Source of the DNA: Oegoconia quadripuncta
Taxonomy: Eukaryota; Arthropoda; Insecta; Lepidoptera; Autostichidae
NCBI GenBank assembly: GCA_949316235.1
Contig: OX438750.1
Location: forward strand, 16,866,865 to 16,930,864
DNA: 64,000 nt
Direction: 5' to 3'
Both the position numbers and the translations under genes were made by a program. The notes under the pieces are model-generated. The model was not told the DNA's origin and did not search any database. It was given only the letters and a program-made list of their open reading frames with translations. Numbering within the stretch: position 1 is the stretch's first letter; each line of letters opens with the position of its first letter. Shown one piece after another: positions 23,031 to 33,700 of the stretch.

Positions 23031-23286
23031 AGGGTGAATTTGAATTTGTGTAATTCCCATCCATGACGTCGCCACTCTTGATTAGGAACAACTCCAAGGC
23101 AACAGTCAAATTCGATAAAAAAAATCGACTACCCATATAAAGTAAATCATTCTGAAATCACTTTTAGTATGGAAGTTCAACAATTTTCGGCTGAATTAGG
23201 CTGGGGTTCCTAGTGGAAAGATGTTCGTAATCAGGTGTGGAGTCACCAGTAAACAGGAATTACACGAATTAAATTTCAGCCTGTAG
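23031..23286. mobile_element. Tc1/mariner-like MITE, complete copy
   Basis: It begins CAGGGTGAATTTGAATTTG after TA and ends AAATTTCAGCCTG before TA, so a TA target duplication and CAGG termini are both visible. The arms are imperfect inverted repeats with GTGTAATTCC / GGAATTACAC near each end. The same family hosts the LINE at 24424-28604. Confidence 0.7.
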
Positions 23287-23344
23287 AATTTTGAGAAGAA
23301 AATTCATTCGGTTTTTACAGTAAATCTCTTTAAACATAATACCA

Positions 23345-23570
23345 CGATATCAAACTAATAATAAATGCGAAAGTTTGGATGTTTGTTTGTTGCTCAATCA
23401 CGGCGAAACTGATGGATGGATTTGGATGAAATTTGGTGTATAGATAGAACCTACTCTGATTAAAAAATAGGATATTTATATCCGGATAAAGTGAGAGTTC
23501 CCGCGGGATAAACAAATTAAACATACCCGCGATAAAGTTATTCCACGCAGGCGAAGCCGCGGACGGTGAA
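23345..23570 (-). repeat. LINE 3'-end remnant
   Basis: Contains TAATAAATGCGAAAGTTTGG, TTGCTCAATCACGGCGAAAC and GGCGAAGCCGCGGACGG, the reverse complement of the tail family at 17701-17890. Non-coding. Confidence 0.5.
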
Positions 23571-23725
23571 CTATCTGCTATAGAGTTGCTTTAAATTTTA
23601 TATCTGGTGCACTTAAAATAGTCAGATTTAACATTTTTAAGCTACTACTTATTATTATTATTACTCTTATTCATTATCCACAGGGATAAAGAATAACAAT
23701 ATCTTATTTTGTATTTATTTTCAGA

Positions 23726-24133
23726 ATGGGTAAAAGAAGCAAAGTACGAAAAATAACACATGAAGATTCCATTATTGAAAATAAAAATTTGAAATCTGTC
23801 GAAAATGATACAATTAAGCCAAAGCACAATGTTGTTTTATCACAATCAAAAAAAATTAAAAGACCTAAAACTCTAGTAGAAAATAATAGTGGAAAAGCAA
23901 AAAAATATATATTTGTGGATGACAAACCCCAGGAAGTACCTGCTAGCTCTGGATCAACTAATAATACAGCGAAAAGGAATAAGAATTTAAATGATGATGA
24001 AGCTGAGATTCTAGATGAAGATATCGATAAATTTTGTGATGAACTCGATGATGAAGACAATGCACAATATGAAGATTGGGTCCAACAAATAGAGGCCAAT
24101 TTACTTTCAAATAAAAAGAAATCGAATACATAA
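23726..24133 (+). CDS. Small uncharacterised Lys-rich/acidic protein
   Basis: A 135-residue frame directly after TTTATTTTCAG|A, a good splice acceptor, so a 5' UTR exon probably lies upstream. The N-terminal third is basic (MGKRSKVRK, KKIKRPK), suggesting a nuclear or nucleolar localisation signal. The middle is Ser/Asn-rich. The C-terminal third is acidic (DDDEAEILDEDIDKFCDEL) and then ends in NKKKSN. The clean ATG, composition shift and splice context support a real gene. I do not recognise the family; a chromatin or ribosome-biogenesis role is only a guess from composition. Confidence 0.6.
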   Translation: MGKRSKVRKITHEDSIIENKNLKSVENDTIKPKHNVVLSQSKKIKRPKTLVENNSGKAKKYIFVDDKPQEVPASSGSTNNTAKRNKNLNDDEAEILDEDIDKFCDELDDEDNAQYEDWVQQIEANLLSNKKKSNT

Positions 24134-24692
24134 TATTTAGGTATGTCTCTAATTACGTTTTGTATTCCAATAGGTAGCGTGGGTACATTCCTCGCGCGTT
24201 TAGACTCGTACTTGTCCGGTTTTAAATAGTTATTGAATTAACATGAATTTTTTCTAATATTTTTTTTATTTATATCTATCTACAGGGTAAATTTGAATTC
24301 GTGTAATTCCCATTACCTGGTGACGCCAGTTTTGATTACAAACAACTTTCCCAAAGGAACCATAGTCGAATTCGATCAAAAAAATTCTTGATTACCCGAT
24401 ACAAAGTAAACCATTCTGAAGTATGTGTTTACACTTTATGTGAGTACACTAAAAAGAACACTCAAGCAAGCTGCTGGACCTCCTATGGGAAGATTTATAT
24501 TAGGCTCAAAGAGGGCTTACCTGCTGCACTCGTTACTAGTGAAGAAACAATATTAAGTTTAAAATGACTAGTTTTTAGATGTATAATTCTTTTTTCATCG
24601 TATATCGTCATAATTTCAAATAAGATTATCTTAGTTAAGTTCTGTATTTTAAGTACACACCCACACCTACACTTAATATCTCACCAAAATTC

Positions 24693-25319
24693 ATGTCATT
24701 ACAGTCACTCAAATACACACCTTCAACTTTTGCACTTTTTATCTCATTTGACTATCGCTGGCATTCTCAAGACTCTCAACCCAAACATAAATTACCGCAT
24801 CGGGTTCAGCTACCCACATTAAAAACTCTAAATTTAGTGGTAATAGCTACTCAACATGTACAATTATATATCTTAGACAAGATTATTTTAGATAATAAGC
24901 TTTTTATATTTCCATACTCTATACATCCATCATTTAATAGAAATTCACGTCATTTTCGTAATTCCAATATATACTACAACTACACATTCTACACTCCACA
25001 TTCTGCAACAATAGCCGCCTTCACTCTTATTTTTAAAGGTATTTTCATCATTATCACGTCAGTCACAGGACGTTCACTGCTAAACATATGCCTCCCCCAT
25101 AAACTTCAAGCTATAATTACACTAAACTATGCAAGTGATTCTAACTCACAAAAACTTTCCAAAACTCCCCCACAACATACAACTCTTACCGCTCACCCCA
25201 CAGCTGCTTCGTCAACCATCATTTCGCCAATCAAATCAAATTCCCAAATGCTATCTAGCTCTTCAAATTCGTTCCTGATTAACCTAAACTACTACAGTGG
25301 GCCTCCCAAACGAAAATGA
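24693..25319 (+). CDS. Open frame upstream of LINE ORF2
   Basis: 208 codons overlapping the start of ORF2 by 23 bp, lying in the LINE 5' region where ORF1 is expected. It is Ser/Thr/Asn-rich with hydrophobic stretches and shows no CCHC knuckles, coiled coil or RRM that I can see. It may be a degenerate ORF1 or just open 5' UTR. Confidence 0.3.
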   Translation: MSLQSLKYTPSTFALFISFDYRWHSQDSQPKHKLPHRVQLPTLKTLNLVVIATQHVQLYILDKIILDNKLFIFPYSIHPSFNRNSRHFRNSNIYYNYTFYTPHSATIAAFTLIFKGIFIIITSVTGRSLLNICLPHKLQAIITLNYASDSNSQKLSKTPPQHTTLTAHPTAASSTIISPIKSNSQMLSSSSNSFLINLNYYSGPPKRK

Positions 25320-28242
25320 GACCATTAATCACGACCTTGATATGTTAACTATAGCTCGCTCCGATACTGGTGATGTTGAGAACTGTTCAGCATTCATTCC
25401 TGTTACTGACAAATCCATTAAAATGTTAACCCAAAACATAAGGAGCATAAATTGTAATATGCCAAATTTTACCACTTTACTATCCAGAACCAATATTGAC
25501 TGGGATCTTATTATACTAACCGAATGTTGGTTACCAACTACATTTTACTACCCAGTTATTGACGGCTACAATCACCATTACACCAAAAATAATAACACAC
25601 AGAATGAAGGCGTAGTAATCTATTGTAGAAATGAAATTCTACCCTCTGTAACAGAACCCAGTATTACGAATGCTAACAGCCTTGCTCTTGTTATTAATGG
25701 TGATACTATTGTGATTGCTATGCACCGCCCACCTGGGGAAGCAAATACTTCAAATTTTTTTGAATCGTTAAATTCGGTACTACTCAACTACGCAACATTT
25801 AAAAACCTAATTCTTATTGGTGACATTAATATAAATATTGCATCTAATTCCACCGATCCTCGAGCGAATACTTATTTAAATCTTCTTGCCTCCCACGGAA
25901 TTTTACCTGCACATTCTTTACCGACACATACCCATACCTGTCTCGATCATGTAATGCTGAGATCAAAGCTTGCTGCCCATTGTTATGTAGCCCAAACCTC
26001 CATTACTGATCACTATAGTGTTATGTTCGCCTTGGAAAATAAAATCAATAAGATTGCTCCACTTAAAAAAATTCAACGTACTGATTATGATGCCTTAGAC
26101 AATGCAATGACAGAGTTCGACTTTTCTAGTATTTTTTCCATGATTGAGGTGGATGAAGCTGTATTGTTTCTTACAAATAGCATTTCAAATTTAATAAAAT
26201 CTCATACAACACAGATCAAAATCCCAAGACGCAAGAGAATTATTAAACCTTGGATCACTCCTGGTTTATTAAAATGTTTGAAGAACAGGGACAGACTTCA
26301 TATTGAATCTAAAAAGTCTCCTGAAAATAACGATCGTAGAGTCACATATACTAGATATAGAAACTTTTGTAATTCCCTATTAAGAAGATTGAAGCGTGAA
26401 TATGAGAGGGCCTAAATTAGAACTGCGGGCTCCAATAATAAGAAACTGTGGGATGCCATAAAAACTATTACCTACTCTAAAACACCAAAATCAGCAGCAT
26501 CCGAACTCATTTCTAGTGAAAACCCCCAACATTCCGTCAACAAGGTTAACAAATTCTTTGTGGAAATGGGCCAAACGCTTGCTGAATCAATTTCTGGACA
26601 CCACAACATATGTGCCTGCCCACCCCTAACGATACCTTCTCTGTCCCACTCTTTTGCTCTCCTACCTACAGATGAAGCAGAGGTTGAGCGACTTATAATG
26701 AATTTAAAAAATGACTGCTCTGTAGGGCGCGATAACATTTCTGGCTCATACCTCAAACGTTATAAAAATGTGTTAGTACCTCCTATCACACACATTTGTA
26801 ACTTGGCTTTCTCCACTGGCGTCTTCCCTTCTGCGTTCAAGTTATCCCAAATTATACCCATTCATAAATTGGGGGACAGAGGCTGTGTAAATAATTACAG
26901 ACCGATATCAATATTACCTACGATGTCGAAGATTCTGGAAAGACTCATGAACAGTAGACTTGTTAATTATCTGCAAAGATTCAACATCCTAGCCAATGCC
27001 CAATATGGATTCCGATCCGGTAAATCCACTAATGATGCTGTTCATGAGCTCGTCAATTTTGTGGTTGATGCCACGGACAATAAACAAAAGACTATTGCAG
27101 TATTTCTCGACTTGGCAAAGGCGTTTGACACGGTCTCTGTCCCTCTTCTTATTAAAAAGCTTGAATATTTGGGAATTCGTCATCTGCAGCTCAAGCTTTT
27201 TGGTAGCTACCTCTCTGGTCGTCTTCAGAATGTTAGAGTAGATGATTGGATCAGTGAGGATTTACCTGTAACTTATGGCGTACCGCAGGGCAGTATATTG
27301 GGACCAACCCTGTTTTTGGTTTACATCAATGATCTGTGTCAACTTCAGCTACCTAACGGACGCTTAATTGCCTTTGCAGACGACACTGCGCTTCTATTTA
27401 AGGCCGATACATGGCAAGATGTATATCATCATGCCCAAACTGGATTCAACGCTGTATCGAAGTGGCTAGCCGATAATTTACTTACATTAAATGTGAATAA
27501 GACAAAGTACATATCATTCACACTCAGAAATTACAAAAATCCTATATTTTCTCACCTCAAATTAACTGCGCACACATGTTCATTTACCTCATTGACTAAC
27601 TGCTTATGCACTAATCTTCATCGAGTCTCCTCCTTAAAATATCTAGGTATAATAATTGACAATAACCTTTGCTTCAAATCCCATATTGATCTACTTTCTT
27701 CCAGAATTAGAAAATTAATCTTCATTTTTAAAAACCTCAGGCATATTGCCGATACCAAAGTTATCAGATCTGTTTATTTCGCTCTTTGCCAATCCTTATT
27801 GACCTATTGTATTACTTCCTGGGGCGGCGCTCCTAAATCGTATTTACTTGAATTAGAACGCGCTCAACGATCTGTCCTTAAAGTAAGTAGTTTTCTTCCA
27901 TTTTTCTACCCTACATTCTCACTATATCAGAAGACTAAAGTGCTATCTGTTCGCCAGCTTTTCATACTTTCAGTTATTCGGAAAAAGCATTCTGTCCTCG
28001 CCTATGACGCTGAATCCTTCAAGAATAAACGTCGCTCTAATAATATCTGCCCTTCTATTCGCTTCAGCAGCAGTTTTGCCCACCGATTCTTTGGCTTTTT
28101 AGGTAACTTCCTGTACAATAAAATTAACAACATTCTCTCAATCTATCACTTGGCTAATCATGAATGTAAACGCTCTGTTGCCCGATGGTTACAATCACTA
28201 GATTATAATCAGACTGAAGATCTCCTTAAAGTTGTTGCTTAA
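25297..28242 (+). pseudogene. LINE ORF2: AP endonuclease and reverse transcriptase, one stop codon
   Basis: One reading frame from 25297 to 28242 (982 codons) broken only by TAA at 26413-26415. N-terminal part: AP endonuclease with LTQNIRSINCN, LTECWLP, MHRPPGE, LIGDININ and TDHYSVMF. C-terminal part: reverse transcriptase with NNYRPISILP, QYGFRSGKSTNDA, LDLAKAFDTV, YGVPQGSILGP and the catalytic AFADDTALLF. The C-terminal Lys/Arg-rich region lacks an RNase H. The lone stop implies recent inactivation, or an active relative elsewhere. Confidence 0.9.
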
Positions 28243-28268
28243 TGCTACTACATTAGTAGAATCACGCG

Positions 28269-28270
<2 letters not shown>

Positions 28271-28325
<55 letters not shown>
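28271..28325. repeat. (CA)n microsatellite
   Basis: About 55 bp of uninterrupted CA dinucleotides in the LINE 3' UTR. It is likely polymorphic in length. Confidence 0.97.
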
Positions 28326-28327
<2 letters not shown>

Positions 28328-28889
28328 ACATTTTTTATTCTATTCTATCGTCTATTCTTTTCCACTTTTTAATTATATTTGGTATATTGTTATGTAATAT
28401 ATTGTTATATAAATATAATAACATTGTTACTGCCTGCGTCACCTAGGGGGAGAGCCTGGCAATCTGAAAAACAGGTTAATTTCCTAGTTCAGATGTCAGT
28501 CTCTCACAAGTGATATAGTATATTTGGGCCTGAATTTTGTAACAGTGCTGATATTTTCTTACTTGTGTGTGAAACAATAAAGATTATTATTATTATTATT
28601 ATAAATCACCTTTAGTATCATATGGAAGTCCAACAATTTTTGGCTGGTGACTCCACTCCTAATTACGAACAACTTTCCATTACGAACCACAGCCGAATTC
28701 AATCGAAAATTGTTGGAATTCTGTACTAAAGGTGGTTTCCGAAATGATCGAATTCGGCTATGGTTTTTAGTGAAACGTTGTTCGTAATTACAAGTAGAGT
28801 CAACAGTAAACATGAATTACACGAATTAAATTTCAGCCTGTATATCGCATCTACACATTGACATGCTCAATTGGTTAGTCAACATATCT

Positions 28890-29380
28890 AAAGCGCTTAT
28901 TACACTATCCTATTTTTAGGAAATAGGAAGGTGTAATCGAGTTAACAGTTAGATTCCGATTTAGTGGATTGGAAAGTCCCGACCGTACTCCTTCCATCCT
29001 AAATGCAGTCTAATTCGCCATACATTACCTACACCTTCCTCAAAGGCCGGCAAAGCATCTGTGACCCTTTTGGTGTTGCGGGTGTCCATGGGCGGCGGTG
29101 ATTGCTTTCCATCAGGTGACCCGTATGTTCGTTTGCCGCCCTCTCATTATTATTATTATTAAGAGCCCATGGTGTCCCACTGCTGGGCAAAGGCCTCTCA
29201 TATAAAAAGAAAAAAAAAACATTGCTGGGAGGCTTGGTTCTGTTAATTCAAATATCCTTACTTCAACCGGCAATGTATGCGGATTTAATCTCTGCATTTA
29301 GGATGGTGTAATAAGCGCTTTCTAACTTCCGACTTTCTAATTAGATTTCCTAAAAATATAATAGTGTAATAAGCGCTTAA
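28890..29380. mobile_element. MITE with AAGCGCTTATTACACTAT termini, carrying a second repeat
   Basis: The left end AAGCGCTTATTACACTAT and the right end ATAGTGTAATAAGCGCTT are inverted. A subterminal TTTTAGGAAAT / ATTTCCTAAAA pair follows. The interior holds another dispersed repeat at about 29065-29215 that matches the VDAC-intron copies at 61698-61825 and 62195-62310. Confidence 0.65.
29065..29215 (+). mobile_element. Dispersed short repeat (LINE/SINE 3' end), copy 1
   Basis: Contains GACCCTTTTGGTGTTGCGGG and CATCAGGTGACCCG, followed by an AT-trinucleotide run and CCCACTGCTGGGCAAAGGCC. The same core recurs twice in VDAC intron 3. The last motif is, by my recollection, widespread in lepidopteran LINE 3' ends. 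Confidence 0.6.
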
Positions 29381-29499
29381 CGAACTATTACTCACGCAGG
29401 TACAATTCCAAAACGGTAACTGTAAGCGACCGCAGGCGAATGCGGCTAACGGCTGCGGTCGGCCGCAATGTTGCCTGCGATTGCCTCTATTATCTATTT

Positions 29500-29960
29500 C
29501 CAGCGCGGCGACGACATGCTGCGGCTGCTGCGAGGCGATTCTCGCGCAATAGACATTATGTCGTATTCGACATATCTCGAAATAAAATGGCGAATGTCGA
29601 ATGATGGGTGATTCTCACACATTCGACATTTTAATGTTAGACATTAGTATGGCTGTCACTTTCACACTTATGAAGAAGTACAAAGGATATACTTAAGGAT
29701 ATCTATTGATTTGAAATGTCGAATGAGCGAGAATCAGGGCCCCGATTCTCAGTTCATGCGAGATATCTATAATTCGAGATAATGTCTAATCGTGGAATGT
29801 CGATTAAAAATGTCACAAAAATGTCTATGATACGAAAGAAACGTATTCTCGCGGTCGCTAGAGATAAAATGTCACGAACTATTGGGATGTCGATCTAAGT
29901 TACGTTCCGTTTTATCGATTGTGTTTAGTCGAAATCGAGATCAACGAATCCAGCCTTATA
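29500..29960. repeat. Palindromic repeats with GAATGTCGA motifs
   Basis: Repeated TGTCGAAT/ATTCGACA blocks and a near-palindrome GAATCAGGGCCCCGATTC at about 29732-29750 suggest two abutting MITE-like units. The ends are not resolved. No coding sequence. Confidence 0.4.
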
Positions 29961-30125
29961 ATAGGTTCTGAAATATAAGACTTAACTGACTTCATTTCAG
30001 AGTAGGATAAATAAACTACAAGGTATTGCTTTATTATTGAAATCTAACGAAAAAGATTCCACAGAATGACTGGTCTAATGATCTTAGCCTGTTCACTAAG
30101 TGAACAAATCAAAAGAAAGAAAAAA

Positions 30126-30512
30126 ACTGGCTGTTTGGCGGGAACTCGGCGAGTGAAGTTGTATTTTTCTTTTTAATTCATATAATTTGGCATTCTAACT
30201 TTTGAAGCTTAATAATGGCAGAATATTGTACAGCAAACGTTAGTGATGGTGTACAAGTGAAGGGAAGTAAGTGCGTAACGGAGCTTTCGGGTTCCCACAA
30301 GAAGACGCCAAAATCTTTTGTAAAGCATTCTGCCACTTTACTGAAGAATGACTTGACCGTGACTAGACTCTGTATACGCCAAGTATACGACGAATTACTT
30401 GTTTTGACTGAACTGAGACTGACTTACAAACTGAATAAATGAGAGAAATAAGACATGGCTGTTATGGGCTAGATCCCTTTGCCTTCTCCTATAGAAAAAA
30501 AAAAGAAAAAAA
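30126..30512 (+). repeat. Micro-ORF repeat unit with A-rich end
   Basis: A unit with E2F-like TTTGGCGGGA (30134-30143), an intact 75-codon frame at 30215-30442 starting MAEYCTANVSDGVQVKG, then the AGACATGGCTGT / GATCCCTTTGCCTTCTCC block and an A-rich stretch (30487-30512). The order promoter-like motif, ORF, 3' block, A-run looks like a retrocopied transcript or a short non-autonomous element. The second copy is at 5487-5742. I do not recognise the peptide. Confidence 0.5.
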
Positions 30513-30731
30513 ATTAACCTCTTCTTGTTCTTTGTGAAACGTACGACCGTATTTATTTTATTAGTGGATTGTGTTGTTGCGTTGTATTCATTTAATTGTA
30601 ATATTCTTATCGCCTGTTAGGGTTTATGGGGTAATACTAATCTGTACTTTGGGGAGCGACCTCAATTTACATCATCCAACATAATTTGTATGTACTTTGA
30701 TTCTTATTTTTGAATATAATCAAATTACAAC

Positions 30732-33700
30732 ATGACTAGATTTGCTCGGGCCAAAGGCTCGAAGTCATGTAATGAGAGAGCACCTGAAGATAGCACTCCA
30801 TGGGGGCTCATGAAAGACCAATTGCTAAAGGCAAAACACGAAAGCGACGAAGCAGAAAGAAGAAAAGAGGTTAGTACGTAAAGGTTCCTCTAACAGGACG
30901 AACATTAAGCTGCAAAAAAGTGTGAATTTTTTTCGTCCCCTCATCGATATTCTGACCAAAGCTGCAATGGAAGCATTGTATTTAACACTTAAATGTTTTA
31001 TTTTTAGACTTCAGAGAATACCTATATCTATATTGATTGATTGGAAGAGATATGGGATAAGTCCGCCTTCGTACTTAATTTTAAATTAGGAATCATTTTG
31101 TAATTTTTCTATCTAACTAATATTATTAATGCAAAAGTTTGGATGTTTGTTTGTTTGTTGTTCAATCACGGTGAAACGATAAAGTTCTTCCATGCAGCGA
31201 AGCCGCAGGCGGAAAGCTAGTAGTTAGTAGTAGTAGCTAGTACAATAAAGTGTTTACAAACAAATATTACATAAATTGTTTATTAAAAGCTATCAATCAC
31301 AGAGTTAAATTTTTCAATGCTTCCAATATCTAGCTAGTGGTCAGGGAAAACCAAGGACCGCAATTTAACTCTACAATTATTTACATAAGATGTATTATCA
31401 ATTAGATATTTATAGACAATTTAAACTATATTTGCCTATTCCAGAATTAAGTTTACAAATGTTTCAGAACTACTTATAATGGTGTTGATTCGGTTGTACG
31501 CAAGCTAAAACCAATTTTAAAGTAGGTCTGTCTTTTTCTCTCTGAAACAATATAACGTGACAGCGCCAGTCTAAATCTGGTTTTAGTTTAGTTCGTGAGC
31601 AACCGAATCAACACCAATGTAAAATATCAAAGTACACTTAAAAGCGTTAATCTGAGAAATTGATCATGTATATTCTTAGGAAAGTAATATTTGACTGCTA
31701 AGAGATTTTTCACATTTACGATGTCATCAGTTCCACGCTCTGACTGATGGCACATGTACAAAGGGATCAAATTACTGTGTCACAGAAGAAGTATGTTTAC
31801 AAGTCACCAATTCCCTCAATACCGTAATAGTAATGTTAGAAACATATCTCTTTACATCTAGGCGGAGAAACAGCGAGTAGAGAACTATGAAAACTTTCTA
31901 AAAGAGCGCAAGGTGCAGAAAAGGCAAGCAACCTGGTGTGACTTTCCAGAAGACAAGCAAAATAAAGTAAAATTACTGGAAAATGCATTGCAGAATGGGG
32001 CACAACCATCCAAAAAATATAAGAAAAAGCTTGAAAATGCTTCTGTTGCTTCTGCATGTAATCCAGCTAGTGAGCTAAAAACTAATTCAAATGAAGTGAC
32101 TACTCAAAAGGACAAAAATAAGCCCAAGGTACTATCGCAATTACCACAGACTGAAAATGATCAATCACAGGCCCCTGAACGAACACTTCCTTCAACAAAG
32201 AAACAAAAAACTAAAAGAAAATTGATCCCTGATCCCATTGCTACGTCTGCTACAACAGTCCAAAACAACAAAGTCGAGCTTGTAAAAGGGCCACTTAATC
32301 AAGACGAAAGTGATCTTACAAAAAAGCAAAAGAAATCTAAAAAGAGAAACAAAAATAAGGAAACAAAAGCTGATTCTGTAACTAATAATGATATCCTTGT
32401 TGATGATAATATAATTGTAAATGAGTATGTAAATAATAAAAATAAGGCACCCAATAAACAAATCAATGCTTTAATGAAGAAAAAGGAGAAGAAACTAGTT
32501 GATGGAAAACCTCAACGCCGGAAAGAGATAAATGACCGAAGTTTCCAACTTGTCCTTGGTGGCAAAGACGTGGAACTTGTTAGATATGATGGCTTTCCTG
32601 TTATGAAAAAAGATGCTGTACGTCTTGAAGAACTGAAGAATGGTATGATAAAGAAAGGTATACCAAAAAGTGAAGTTCAAAGGACAATGAAATTAGAAAG
32701 GAGAAGGGCCGAAAAAGCATTGGCAAGATTGAAGCGGGATGTATGCTATAACTGCAGGAAGGGTGGACACAATCTGTCTGACTGTCCTGATTTGAAGTCT
32801 AAGATACCAGGGTCCGATGCAGCTGAAGGGGTTTGTTTCAAATGTGGTTCAACTGAGCATAGGCAGTTTGAATGCAAAGTGCAGAAAGACAACGAATTCC
32901 GATTTGCTACATGTTTTATTTGCAAGGAACCTGTAAGTAATAAATATAATGCTAGTCAGTAGCCAGCAACAGTATTCCTATGATTAGTTAATGTTGCTTC
33001 TATAAAACCTAGTGAATAGTTAGTATTAGCCAACAAACAATGATAACAGACTAAATCTGTCTAGAGCGCTGTCTAATTGAATTGCAGTAATTTTCAACTA
33101 TTAACATAATTAAATTCTAGTCTTTTTCTAAAAATTCTTGCCTGCAGGATTTTTAAATGGCATTTTAAAATTACTTTCAGGGGCATATAGCAAGGCAGTG
33201 TCCAGACAATCCGAAAGGTCTGTACCCTAATGGAGGTGGCTGCAAACTCTGTGGTGATGTCACACACTTGAGGAAGGATTGTCCTACGGTTAGTATATAA
33301 TACATACCTAATACCTGTTCAGACCTGAGGATCTATTACGTAAGTCAATCGATGAGTCCATCGTAAACGATTATTACGATCATCGACGTCAAACTCGCGA
33401 AATCTTAGGATCTATTACGTAAGTCAATCGATGAGTCCATCGTAAACGATTATTACGATCATCGACGTCAAACTCGCGAAATCTTATTACGCATTTCAAA
33501 CGATTACGAATGCGAGTGTCATCGATACGATTGACGATGAATGAATGATCTCTCATACAAAAGTAATGACATCGGCATTACCTATGCACATCGTATACGA
33601 TTCAAACGTTATCGATAAAGGTGAGTCGGGGTTTACCCCAATCGTATTCGTATTCACTATAGGTACTAAGAATTCTTATGATTCTTTTGTTATTGCAAAA

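Larger units (their letters stand above)
24424..28604 (+). mobile_element. CR1/Jockey-group LINE, near full length
   Basis: The split MITE fixes the edges of a 4.18-kb non-LTR element. It has a ~0.87-kb 5' region, one long ORF2 with endonuclease and reverse transcriptase, a 3' UTR with a (CA)n stretch, and an AATAAAG(ATT)n tail at 28577-28601. A single in-frame stop interrupts ORF2. Clade assignment is by overall look only. Confidence 0.85.
24283..28845. mobile_element. Tc1/mariner-like MITE split by a LINE
   Basis: The left half (24283-24423) starts TA|CAGGGTAAATTTG and the right half (28605-28845) ends TTTCAGCCTG|TA. Together they match the uninterrupted copy at 23031-23286. The break lies at CATTCTGAA / AATCAC, where the LINE inserted. 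Confidence 0.7.
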
